Shown here piece by piece: positions 9,083-17,625 of a stretch of DNA of 64,000 nucleotides. Origin of the DNA: Chitinophagaceae bacterium IBVUCB1. Lineage in GTDB: Bacteria; Bacteroidota; Bacteroidia; Chitinophagales; Chitinophagaceae. The position numbers and the translations under genes were made by a program. A model generated the notes under the pieces. That model was not told the DNA's origin. It saw only the letters and a program-made list of their open reading frames with translations, and made no database searches. Numbering within the stretch: position 1 is the first letter of the stretch; each line of letters opens with the position of its first letter. The stretch lies in NCBI GenBank assembly GCA_002127285.1, contig NFUW01000001.1, positions 384,057-448,056 on the forward strand, read 5' to 3'.

Positions 9083-10942
9083 ATGGGCAAAGTAGCCATC
9101 AATATAGCCACAGGTAGCCTGCAACAAAAAGAAACCATTGTAGGTATAGACCTCGGCACAACCAATAGCCTGATTGCGATAGTACGTGAAGATACCCGCC
9201 AGCCATTGGCACTACGCGAGGTGGACGGTCTTACATTAGTACCTTCCATTGTGCATTTTGATGAATATGGTGGAGCTACCGTTGGTAACCCCGCACGCCA
9301 AAAACTGATAGCTGAACCGCACCGTACCATATACAGTGCCAAACGATTGATGGGCAAATCGTACAAAGACATCGGCGAACATGCAGGCTTTTTTGCCTAC
9401 AAAGTGATAGACGACAATACCGACTCGCTTGTAAAAGTGCAGGTAGGCGATAAGTTTTATTCTCCCATTGAGTTATCGTCATACATACTGAAAGAACTGA
9501 AACAACGTGCAGAGCATATTCTGAAAACACCTGTAAATAAAGCGGTGATAACCGTGCCGGCCTACTTCAACGATGCACAAAGGCAGGCAACACGCGACGC
9601 GGGCAGATTGGCAGGACTGGATGTATTGCGCATCGTAAACGAACCTACTGCAGCAAGCCTTGCATACGGACTTGGTGTAAGCCCCGATGAAGAAAAAACC
9701 ATCGCGGTGTATGACTTGGGTGGTGGTACGTTTGATATTTCGATACTGAAAATAACCAATGGTATTTTTGAGGTATTATCTACCAATGGCGATACTTACT
9801 TGGGTGGCGACGACCTCGACAGGGCATTAGCAATGCACTGGCAGGCAGCATTGGGCATCACTAACGAGGAACTGAATAGCCACAAATCATTAGCACAGCA
9901 ACTACGCCTTACCGCCGAAGAAGCTAAGAAACACCTTAGCAACAACGACAGCTTTGAAGGCACTATTGCAGGTGAAAAAGTGAGCATAACGAAAGAAGCA
10001 TTCAACCAACTGATACAGCCACTGATAAACCGCACCATAGATTGCTGCAAAAACGCCATGCGCGATGCAGGATTGCAAACAAGCGCCATAGACGCGGTAG
10101 TAATGGTGGGTGGCAGTACACGTGTACCATTGGTAAAAGAAAGTGTGAGCAAATTCTTTGGTAAAGAAGTATTTGACAACCTGAACCCTGACGAAGTAGT
10201 AGCACTGGGTGCTGCTGTGCAGGCTGATATACTGGCTGGTAACAATACCGACATGCTGCTGCTGGACATTACACCACTAAGCCTTGGCATAGAAACCATG
10301 GGGGGATTGATGGATGTATTGATACCCCGCAACTCTAAAATACCTGTGCGAGCAGGCAGACAATACACAACACAAAAAGACGGGCAAAGTGGTATGCGTA
10401 TATCTGTATATCAGGGTGAGCGAGACTTGGTGAAGGATAACCGTAAACTGGCGGAGTTTAACCTGACGGGCATACCTGCTATGCCTGCGGGATTGCCGAA
10501 AGTAGAGGTGGGCTTTTTGATAGACGCAGACGGCATACTGAAAGTAAGTGCTAAAGAACTGCGCAGTGGTGTAGAAACGAGTGTAGAAGTGAAACCGCAA
10601 TACGGGCTTACCGATGAGCAGGTAGAAAACATGCTGATGGACTCACTGACACATGCTAAAGAAGATATACAAACCCGTGCATTGGTAGAGGCCACTACAG
10701 AAGCTGAACAAATGCTGGATACAACCGAGAAGTTTATAACCAAACACCGCGAACTGCTTGCGGACGAAGAGATAACCCTGACACAACAACACATGCAGCA
10801 ACTACGCGATGCTATTGCAGCCAAAGACAAAGACCGTGTGCAGAAAGAAACCGAACAGCTGAATGATGTGAGTCGCCCATTTGCAGAACGTGTAATGGAT
10901 GCCGCACTAAAAGATGCAATGAAGGGGAAGAAGATAGTTTAG
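9083..10942 (+). CDS. hscA: Hsp70-type Fe-S cluster assembly chaperone HscA
   Basis: Hsp70 ATPase (about residues 18-385) with phosphate-binding loops [24 protein letters not shown] and [10 protein letters not shown], then the substrate-binding domain. At 619 aa it has HscA length (DnaK is usually about 640), lacks the acidic EEVD-like DnaK tail, and starts with [10 protein letters not shown]-type residues ([14 protein letters not shown]), as HscA proteins do. HscA with HscB moves nascent Fe-S clusters from the scaffold IscU to acceptors. No isc gene is adjacent, so the assignment rests on the protein alone; a DnaK paralogue is the alternative. ATG 9083 is chosen over 9062, which lies inside the promoter box. 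Confidence 0.82.
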   Translation: MGKVAINIATGSLQQKETIVGIDLGTTNSLIAIVREDTRQPLALREVDGLTLVPSIVHFDEYGGATVGNPARQKLIAEPHRTIYSAKRLMGKSYKDIGEHAGFFAYKVIDDNTDSLVKVQVGDKFYSPIELSSYILKELKQRAEHILKTPVNKAVITVPAYFNDAQRQATRDAGRLAGLDVLRIVNEPTAASLAYGLGVSPDEEKTIAVYDLGGGTFDISILKITNGIFEVLSTNGDTYLGGDDLDRALAMHWQAALGITNEELNSHKSLAQQLRLTAEEAKKHLSNNDSFEGTIAGEKVSITKEAFNQLIQPLINRTIDCCKNAMRDAGLQTSAIDAVVMVGGSTRVPLVKESVSKFFGKEVFDNLNPDEVVALGAAVQADILAGNNTDMLLLDITPLSLGIETMGGLMDVLIPRNSKIPVRAGRQYTTQKDGQSGMRISVYQGERDLVKDNRKLAEFNLTGIPAMPAGLPKVEVGFLIDADGILKVSAKELRSGVETSVEVKPQYGLTDEQVENMLMDSLTHAKEDIQTRALVEATTEAEQMLDTTEKFITKHRELLADEEITLTQQHMQQLRDAIAAKDKDRVQKETEQLNDVSRPFAERVMDAALKDAMKGKKIV

Positions 10943-10973
10943 TTGATTGGTTGAATAGTTGACTGGTTAAATT
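10942..10973 (+). repeat. Octamer array starting in the hscA stop codon
   Basis: Four head-to-tail 8-bp units: GTTGATTG, GTTGAATA, GTTGACTG, GTTAAATT. The first G is the last base of the hscA TAG stop. A matching array in inverted orientation begins at the aspartate kinase stop codon (12129). Confidence 0.8.
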
Positions 10974-11134
10974 GTAATGTATAAATAATCAACAAGTAAC
11001 TATTCTATCAAAATATAACTTTATTATTTCCACATACTATCAGTAGATTTTTCACGTTGTAAAAACATTAACTTGATGCAAGTGATATCTGTTAAAGTGT
11101 ATTGCCTAAAAAGTTATAAACAAAATATTGCTGC

Positions 11135-12019
11135 ATGAAGGCACTCTCGTTATTTTTATTACTTCTTTCATGCTTTACATCAAAATCACAAGATTTTAAA
11201 AAGGCTTTTGAACCTGGTTATGATTGTTGTAATTATAAAGTTTATGGTTTAGGCGATGTAACTGAAAAAAGAATTGAAACGGACACAATTCAAGCTGTAG
11301 TCTATCGAAACTATAGGAATACTGGCGATACCACTCTTGAAAATAAGGTTAACTACAAAAGTATTACACTATTACAACAACAACTTCAATCGCCATTAGT
11401 TCGTAAACACTTAAAGTGTATACGGTTTGAGGACTGTAGTTTAGATTCCAATACAATAACGTTATTATACCAATTAACTGAATTAAGAACTATAACCATG
11501 GATAATGTTCAACTTATTGACACTATATATCTTGCGCGCTTAAAGAATCTATCCTGCCTAGTTCTGCACCAAGTTAAATTAATAGATAAAATTATCTTCG
11601 CTAATTCTATCAATACAATTAAATCCTTAACCATCAATAGTAGTTATGTTACTGACAACTTCTTTATGTCAATCTGTAACAATAGGAAACTAAAGTATTT
11701 TAAGTTGGTGAATACGGATGTTAAACACATACCCAATTGCATTTGTAATTTAAAAAAGCTGGAAAGTTTAATACTTATTAATACACAACTTGAAGAATTG
11801 CCAGACTGTATTGCGAAATTAAACCATATAAATCTAATCAATATCACACGCACGTCAATTAATAAAATCCCAGAAAGCATGTATAAAATTAAAAACTTGC
11901 GACTGGTAATATCAGGAGGGTGCGACAATATTTTTGGGGGATTTGAATTTAATCGGATTATTGACTTGTTCAAGAAATCTAAAAACTTGAACTGGGACAT
12001 AAGGATTTTAGAAGAATAA
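11135..12019 (+). CDS. Secreted leucine-rich-repeat protein
   Basis: A 294-residue protein with a signal peptide (MKALSLFLLLLSCFTSKS) and leucine-rich repeats from about residue 95 to 270, such as LKYFKLVNTDVKHIP, LESLILINTQLEELP and INLINITRTSINKIP. Repeats of this kind form a solenoid for protein binding; partner and role are unknown. The gene is clearly more AT-rich than its neighbours and is framed by octamer arrays on both sides, which hints at acquisition or a fast-evolving locus. Codons are unlike those of hscA or the kinase. Confidence 0.75.
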   Translation: MKALSLFLLLLSCFTSKSQDFKKAFEPGYDCCNYKVYGLGDVTEKRIETDTIQAVVYRNYRNTGDTTLENKVNYKSITLLQQQLQSPLVRKHLKCIRFEDCSLDSNTITLLYQLTELRTITMDNVQLIDTIYLARLKNLSCLVLHQVKLIDKIIFANSINTIKSLTINSSYVTDNFFMSICNNRKLKYFKLVNTDVKHIPNCICNLKKLESLILINTQLEELPDCIAKLNHINLINITRTSINKIPESMYKIKNLRLVISGGCDNIFGGFEFNRIIDLFKKSKNLNWDIRILEE

Positions 12020-12082
12020 CTATGTGAGTTACTTTCTCGACACATCACATAAATTTTGTAAATAGACATGATACTTATTAAT

Positions 12083-12129
12083 GACTGGTTGATTAGACGA
12101 ACTACAAATCAACCAGTCAACAAATCAAC
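12083..12129 (-). repeat. Octamer array and hairpin downstream of aspartate kinase
   Basis: Reading the minus strand from the kinase TAG stop: GTTGATTT, GTTGACTG, GTTGATTT, GTAGTTCG. The first G is the last base of the stop codon. An opposing copy at 12083-12094 pairs perfectly with 12107-12118 (12 bp, 12-nt loop), so this stretch can fold on either strand and may end both convergent transcripts. Confidence 0.75.
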
Positions 12130-13394
12130 TATTTCATAACAACCTGCACCGTATGTCTTGTTTTTTGTTCCAATAAAGTATAGCGTCCTTTAGTGAGTTC
12201 AAATACAATCTCCGGTGTGTAGTGGCGGATGGTCAGCAGGCTCACATCATCGTTGCGCAGCACTTTATAGTTTTGGCTTAATACGTTTACCAGCTTCGTA
12301 ACATTGTCTTCCTTATTATCTATACACGCTACAAAGCTGATAGCAGCGTTTTGTATCAGGTTTACCTTTATCTTCAAATCGTGCAGAATGCTGTAGAGTT
12401 CGCTCAGGTTGTCTTCTGTAACAAACGAGAAATCTTTTGTTGTTACCTGCAACAATACCTGATCTTTTTTCAACACAATCAGCGGTGGGTAAAAAATGCT
12501 GTTTACCTCGTTTTGTATAACCGTCCCTTTCAGGTCTTTATCCAAAAAGCATTTTACATACAGGGGTATGTTGTTGTTTTGCAATGGCTTGATGGTTTTG
12601 GGGTGGATAACCTGCGCGCCATAGTATGCCATTTCAATCACCTCGTGATAAGTAATCGCTTCAATCTTTACCGTATTCGGAAACAGCTTAGGGTCGGCAT
12701 TTTGCAGGCCCTCTACGTCTTTCCATATCGTTACACCATTTGCGCCCAGCATAGCAGCCAGCATGGCGGCTGTATAGTCAGAACCTTCTCGACCAAGCGT
12801 TACAGATGCATTGTCTTGTGTAGCACCAATAAACCCTTGTGTTATGATGCTGCTACCTGATGTAAGTATCGGGGAAAATAGTTCTGCGGCTTTCGCCTTG
12901 GAGTAGTCCCAATCTACCCTCGCATCGCGGTAGGTATCGTCTGTACGTATCACATCGCGCACGTCTTTCCACTCAAAAGCCAAACCCGACTGTTGCAGGT
13001 AAAAACCGAATATGCGGGTAGAAAGCAGTTCACCCATACATACTATCTGGTCGTAAGAATAATCGTATTTATCGGCAGTAGCATCATCTACCGCCCATTG
13101 CAATTCAGTAAAAAAAACATTCAGTGCCTTTACCGCATCTGCATAATACACATCATTCAGCAAAGCCCTTGCATATTCAAGATGCGCTTGCTCCATGGCT
13201 TTCACTTGCTCTTGCGCCTCTTGCTTCTTTCCCTTGCAGGCATTGGTTACGATCGCTTCCAGTGCATTGGTTGTTTTGCCATAGGCAGATACCACCAGTA
13301 TGATGGGTTGTACTGCATCTTTAATAATCGGCAACAATGCCGTCATCCGCTCGGGGCTTGCTATAGAAGCACCACCAAATTTGTAAACCTGCAT
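12129..13394 (-). CDS. Aspartate kinase (monofunctional)
   Basis: Phosphorylates L-aspartate, the first step towards lysine, threonine, methionine and diaminopimelate. The amino-acid kinase domain (about residues 1-280) has YKFGGASIAS (usual KFGGTS), the VTLGREGSDYTAA loop and GVTIWKDVEG. Two ACT-like regulatory segments follow (about 300-415), probably for end-product feedback. At 421 aa it is monofunctional, without a homoserine dehydrogenase domain. It sits 44 bp downstream of an aminotransferase gene on the same strand and is probably cotranscribed with it; an aspartate-forming transaminase upstream of aspartate kinase is metabolically sensible. Confidence 0.9.
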   Translation of the reverse strand: MQVYKFGGASIASPERMTALLPIIKDAVQPIILVVSAYGKTTNALEAIVTNACKGKKQEAQEQVKAMEQAHLEYARALLNDVYYADAVKALNVFFTELQWAVDDATADKYDYSYDQIVCMGELLSTRIFGFYLQQSGLAFEWKDVRDVIRTDDTYRDARVDWDYSKAKAAELFSPILTSGSSIITQGFIGATQDNASVTLGREGSDYTAAMLAAMLGANGVTIWKDVEGLQNADPKLFPNTVKIEAITYHEVIEMAYYGAQVIHPKTIKPLQNNNIPLYVKCFLDKDLKGTVIQNEVNSIFYPPLIVLKKDQVLLQVTTKDFSFVTEDNLSELYSILHDLKIKVNLIQNAAISFVACIDNKEDNVTKLVNVLSQNYKVLRNDDVSLLTIRHYTPEIVFELTKGRYTLLEQKTRHTVQVVMK

Positions 13395-13438
13395 TTTATA
13401 TTAAGTCAAAATTTAAACGTCAAAAACAAAAAAATGTA

Positions 13439-14704
13439 TCAATTCAATACGAATAGTTTTTGCAGGGCTGCTTCCAGCATACCCAGCATCTCGCTTATTT
13501 CTTCTTTCTTACAAGTACCAATGCTCAGCCTGTACCAAGGCGATGTGCGGTCGGCACCGAAAGCATAAAACGGTACGATAGCCAGTTTAGCCTCACTCAG
13601 TAAGTACTCGGTAACGTCTGCTTGTGTTTGCAGTTGCCTGTCACCAGCCTGCATACCTTTCAGGTCTATCTTGATAGTGAGGTATATCGCAGCTTGTGGC
13701 GATACCGCATCAACAGGGTAGCCTTTTTCTTTCAGTGCCATGATGCCATTGTATATAGCCCAAAGCCGTTCTTCCAGCTCTTTTTTAAAAGAAGACAAAT
13801 ACGTTTCTACTGTATCTTTTTGCATTAAAAACTGAGCCGTGGCTTTTTGTTCTGCCATTGGCGCCCATGCACCTATATGGCTCAAGAGAGCTTTCATTTT
13901 GCCTATGAGATGTGCCGGCCCAAGCGACCAGCCTACACGTACACCCGTAGCTGAAAATGCTTTAGATATACCATCTACAAATACGATGTATGGCTTCATT
14001 TCGGGGCGTAGCGATACAGGATTGTAATGTTCCGTTTCGCCATAGGTGAGTGTAAAATACATTTGGTCGAACATGACGTAGAGTTTCTTTTCATCTGCAC
14101 CTCGGCGGTTGTTTTCTGCCAGTACGAGGTCGCATATCTTTTCCAGTTCGGCTTTTGCCAGTGTAGTACCTGTAGGGTTTTGTGGTGTACAAAGGCATAA
14201 CAGCGTTGCGCCCTCAATATGCGGAGCAATATCAGCAGCAGTAGGCATAAAGTCGTTTTCAACCGTAGCCTCTATCACGCAGTGCTGCCCGCCATTCATG
14301 TGTGTGTAGTGATTGTTGTTCCAAGACGGAACAGCGTAAATCACTTTATCGCCTGCATCCACTACCGCACGGAATATGGAGTATATCAACGGGCGGCCAC
14401 CGCCTGCTATCAGCACTTCGTTTGCTGCATAGTCTATGCCCTCTCTATCTTTGATAAAAGCAGCCACTGCCTGCCTTAGCTCCAATATACCATCGCCGGG
14501 GGGGTAGTTAGTTTGTTTATCGCAGTACGCTTGTATTATCGCATCTTCCAACGCCTGTGGTATGGGGAAAAGCTGCGGGTCGAAATCGCCGATAGTGTAA
14601 TTGTATATTTTCTCGCCACGGTTCACTCGCACGGCTATTTCATTGCCAAGACGCACTATTTCAGAACCTATCAATGTTTCGGCAAGTTGGCTAAGCTTAC
14701 TCAT
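13439..14704 (-). CDS. PLP-dependent aminotransferase class I/II (aspartate aminotransferase-like)
   Basis: A 421-residue fold-type I aminotransferase. Visible motifs are the cofactor-binding GGGRPLIYS loop, PQNPTG, the FDQMYFTLTY segment and the PLP lysine in DGISKAFSATGVRVGW. The fold and neighbours suggest aspartate/oxaloacetate or another amino acid/2-oxoacid pair, but specificity cannot be read from sequence. It precedes aspartate kinase in a likely two-gene operon and is isolated from the OstA-like gene by a terminator. Confidence 0.87.
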   Translation of the reverse strand: MSKLSQLAETLIGSEIVRLGNEIAVRVNRGEKIYNYTIGDFDPQLFPIPQALEDAIIQAYCDKQTNYPPGDGILELRQAVAAFIKDREGIDYAANEVLIAGGGRPLIYSIFRAVVDAGDKVIYAVPSWNNNHYTHMNGGQHCVIEATVENDFMPTAADIAPHIEGATLLCLCTPQNPTGTTLAKAELEKICDLVLAENNRRGADEKKLYVMFDQMYFTLTYGETEHYNPVSLRPEMKPYIVFVDGISKAFSATGVRVGWSLGPAHLIGKMKALLSHIGAWAPMAEQKATAQFLMQKDTVETYLSSFKKELEERLWAIYNGIMALKEKGYPVDAVSPQAAIYLTIKIDLKGMQAGDRQLQTQADVTEYLLSEAKLAIVPFYAFGADRTSPWYRLSIGTCKKEEISEMLGMLEAALQKLFVLN

Positions 14705-14731
14705 CCTGTTACTAATTTTCCTAAAAGATAT

Positions 14732-14763
14732 AAAAAAGGGCTCACCTTTTGCGGTAAGCCCTT
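14732..14763 (-). terminator. Rho-independent terminator of the mlaD-ostA operon
   Basis: AAGGGCT/AGCCCTT with an inner ACC/GGT (14736-14763), followed on the minus strand by a run of T. It separates the OstA-like gene from the aminotransferase. Confidence 0.8.
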
Positions 14764-14895
14764 GTAAACTATATTGTAGCTACATAAGAAAGCGGCTTAC
14801 CACATTGGTATGCGTTTTTTGGCCTTCTTATATTGCTTGTTCAGCATCATTGCGGGTGCAAAACTAATTATATTTTTAAAACTGCCAAATACCGT

Positions 14896-16554
14896 TTAGT
14901 CAAAGAGTTGTTGCAAAGACGTAGGGCGTTGATCGTTGAGCCATTTAAAGCGCGACAACTTCATGTTGGGCAGGTCAGCTTTGTCGAGCGGTGTCATCTT
15001 CGTTTTCACATCCTGTTCATACAGAATTTTATACAAACCCTCGTCTCTGAAGAATATACGCATTCTTGTACCAGTCGCTTCATTAACACCTAAGTAAGCG
15101 CCGTTATCGTCCTTGCCGTAGTATATGGTTTGTGCATCTGGTTTTACTATCATGTAATCCATTTGCCCGTCTTTAAAAAAGCCGGTCATGGTTTTGCCCT
15201 GCACCTGATCATAGAGCCTTGCCTTATCAGGCCCCGATTGCGATACCATAAAAGCATTGTTAGGGACGTATATCTTTCGGATTTTACTGCTATCCATATA
15301 CAGCAATATCGTATCGCCCGTTATCTGACTTTTGCGAGACCATACAATCGGGTTGTACATCATCCGCATAATAGAATCTGCTTGCGAATAACTGATACTA
15401 TCGCACTTGCCCTGCATCGAGTCTGAAAATATGAGCACATGATGATACCCAATAAAACTCCTTGGCGCTTTATCATCTATCTCAGTAGTATCTGTCGGAG
15501 TTACTTTGGCTACTGGCTGTTTGCTTTTCTTTTTATTTTTTACAACAGGCTGTTGCTTGATGGTATCTTTTTTCTTCAGTACGGGGAAGGAGAAAAACGT
15601 ATCGGCCCTGATATAGATACTGTCTTTATCGCTTACCTGCTTTAGAACTGGCTTGATGGTAGCCAATGTTGTTTTCTTTTTCTCGTTGAAGTCTGAACGA
15701 CCGCAATAAAGTGTAGTATGTTGTGTTGTATCAATAGCTATCACATTTCCTTTTGCAAAGCCAATACCCGTTTTACGATTGTGGTTGATGGTGTCGGCTT
15801 CCAAGTATTGTTCTTTGGTGAGTATGGACGAACGACAGGTAAAATATGCTGCCTCTTGCTTGGTATCGTACCTGCCGCAAGTGGTGCGCAGTACAGAGCT
15901 ATCGCTGGTAACGACCGACGGGCCATAGAATACCACAATTTTGGTTTCGGTATTATAACCCATATCGTCTGATACGATTTCGTACTGCGGGTCTATCACT
16001 ATCACCTCGCCCGTAAAGCGCGCATCTTTTGTTTTAGTATTATACGTTCCCGCATTACTCGACAAAGTAGTAGTGCTATCCTGCAATGTTCCACCTTGTG
16101 TATATACACCTAATTTGGTAGATGTATTATATGTCAAATCCTCTGACCACAAGTTGCTGCGCCCATCCGTCAGCATCACATTGCCCCTCATATAGGCTGT
16201 TTTCTGATTGCCAAGGTAGCGCATATAATCGCTCTGCGCCTCGCTGCCCGGCTGCAGTACGCGCACATTGCCAAATGCCTCTACCATGTTCTTTGCCAGG
16301 CTGAAATAGGCACTATCGCAGTACATCAGCGTTTCACCCTGTTTGATTCTTACTGTATCTACCAGTTTATCAATTTCGCCTGTATCTGTTACCAAGTGCA
16401 GTAAAGAACCTGCACCCAATATCTCTACCTTAGTTGTAGAGTCTGTTTTTTTCTGCGCATGAGAAGCAGTGATGAACAAGCACAATAAAGCCAATGAAAA
16501 AGTAATTTTCAGCAGCAAGGATTGTATTGTAATGCCTGATGATGGATGCGCCAC
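14896..16554 (-). CDS. OstA-like (LptA/LptD N-domain-like) envelope protein
   Basis: A 552-residue exported protein with a signal sequence near residues 14-33 (LALLCLFITASHA). It contains OstA/LptA-type beta-jellyroll repeats: CDSAYFSLAKNMVEAFGNVRV, followed by successive strands built on the same 'write-down' pattern (LTYNTSTKLGVYTQGGTL, MGYNTETKIVVFYG). The family forms the periplasmic lipopolysaccharide bridge, so a role in lipid export is inferred. The second half is Bacteroidota-specific. It follows the MlaD-like gene by 6 bp and shares its promoter. Confidence 0.82.
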   Translation of the reverse strand: MAHPSSGITIQSLLLKITFSLALLCLFITASHAQKKTDSTTKVEILGAGSLLHLVTDTGEIDKLVDTVRIKQGETLMYCDSAYFSLAKNMVEAFGNVRVLQPGSEAQSDYMRYLGNQKTAYMRGNVMLTDGRSNLWSEDLTYNTSTKLGVYTQGGTLQDSTTTLSSNAGTYNTKTKDARFTGEVIVIDPQYEIVSDDMGYNTETKIVVFYGPSVVTSDSSVLRTTCGRYDTKQEAAYFTCRSSILTKEQYLEADTINHNRKTGIGFAKGNVIAIDTTQHTTLYCGRSDFNEKKKTTLATIKPVLKQVSDKDSIYIRADTFFSFPVLKKKDTIKQQPVVKNKKKSKQPVAKVTPTDTTEIDDKAPRSFIGYHHVLIFSDSMQGKCDSISYSQADSIMRMMYNPIVWSRKSQITGDTILLYMDSSKIRKIYVPNNAFMVSQSGPDKARLYDQVQGKTMTGFFKDGQMDYMIVKPDAQTIYYGKDDNGAYLGVNEATGTRMRIFFRDEGLYKILYEQDVKTKMTPLDKADLPNMKLSRFKWLNDQRPTSLQQLFD

Positions 16555-16560
16555 CGTTTA

Positions 16561-17511
16561 TTAGTTCTTATTTTTTCTACCAAAGATGGTAACGTTAATG
16601 TAGCGAGAGGGATGTGCTTTCATATCTGCCATCAGGGCATCTAAGGTTTTTAGTGATTCTGCCAGATTATTATGCAATGCTTTATCGTTCACCAACATAC
16701 CCAATGAGCCCTCATTATTATTAATCTTTGCCATGATACCATTTAGCTGCGCGATGGTAGCTTGCAGGTCTTTTACGGTTTGCTCAATGGGCGAATGAGC
16801 AAGTTGGGTGCTGATATCGTCAGCATTTTTCATGATATTGGTTATCTGCTGATTGCTATTAGCAAGATTGGTAGTGATGCTGTTTGCATTACGTATAACA
16901 CCAGCTAATTGGTTGCTTTCGTTATTCAGCTTTTGCGATAGTGCAGAGAAATTACTCAATGTTACATCAAGCGACGACATACTGTTTGCAAGATGCTTGC
17001 GTGTATCTTTATTCAGCATATCGTTTACACCATATAATACAGTATCTAACGATGCTACTACATGCCGTATGTCAGTTATCAGCGGCGCTATTTCTCCTGA
17101 AAGATTATCTACAATACCACCTTCTACCTTTGCAGGTAGCGTAGCACCTTCTTCCAGTTCTTTACCTTTATCCGACAATTCTAATTTCAACACCTTTGTG
17201 CCCAGCAAATCGGCAGATGCAAGTTTTACAGATGAGCCTTCTTTTACATCAATATCTTTTTTAACCGCAATCAGCACTTTTACTAAACTGTCTTTGTCAT
17301 TCAGTTTGATGGCCACTACCCTGCCCACCGTCAGGCCTTTTACCTGTACAGCAGACGATGTCTGTAACCCCTGCACATCATTGAAGTAAGCATAGTATTC
17401 ATTTTCTCCTGAAAAAAGATTGGCCCCTTTCAGAAAATAAAAGCCTGCGAAAAAAATTAAAAATGCCAATGCAACTACAAGTCCTATTCTGGCTTCTTTG
17501 GTAAACTTCAT
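16561..17511 (-). CDS. MlaD/MCE-family lipid transport protein
   Basis: A 316-residue protein with an N-terminal membrane anchor (residues 8-27) and one MCE domain (about 37-115, YYAYFNDVQGLQTSSAVQVKG). A long helical tail with Asn-rich heptads follows (about 150-300), probably forming the tunnel or trimer stalk. MCE proteins carry phospholipids between inner and outer membrane as the substrate-binding part of an Mla-type ABC system; the permease and ATPase genes are not in this window. It is the first gene of an operon with the OstA-like gene. Confidence 0.88.
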   Translation of the reverse strand: MKFTKEARIGLVVALAFLIFFAGFYFLKGANLFSGENEYYAYFNDVQGLQTSSAVQVKGLTVGRVVAIKLNDKDSLVKVLIAVKKDIDVKEGSSVKLASADLLGTKVLKLELSDKGKELEEGATLPAKVEGGIVDNLSGEIAPLITDIRHVVASLDTVLYGVNDMLNKDTRKHLANSMSSLDVTLSNFSALSQKLNNESNQLAGVIRNANSITTNLANSNQQITNIMKNADDISTQLAHSPIEQTVKDLQATIAQLNGIMAKINNNEGSLGMLVNDKALHNNLAESLKTLDALMADMKAHPSRYINVTIFGRKNKN

Positions 17512-17542
17512 ACAGGTGCTAATGAGATAAATGATATAGCTG

Positions 17543-17550
17543 CAAAAGTA
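17543..17550 (-). promoter_or_regulatory. Promoter -7 box of mlaD-ostA
   Basis: TACTTTTG on the minus strand, a perfect consensus, 32 bp before the mlaD-like start. The predicted leader is about 25 nt. Confidence 0.6.
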
Positions 17551-17591
17551 ATAAAAAGGGGCGCAATACCCCCATCTATACTGTTAAAACA

Positions 17592-17615
17592 AACGCCCTG
17601 CTTGTGCAGGGCGTT
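17592..17615 (-). terminator. Rho-independent terminator of the large outer-membrane gene
   Basis: Perfect 10-bp stem AACGCCCTGC/GCAGGGCGTT with loop TTGT, followed by TTTGTTTT on the minus strand. Confidence 0.85.
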
Positions 17616-17625
17616 ATTAATATAT

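Noticed and set aside
9083-10942. Annotation of the Hsp70 gene as dnaK
   Set aside because: Length, N-terminal INIATGSLQ segment and absence of the DnaK acidic tail fit HscA better, though no isc neighbours confirm it.
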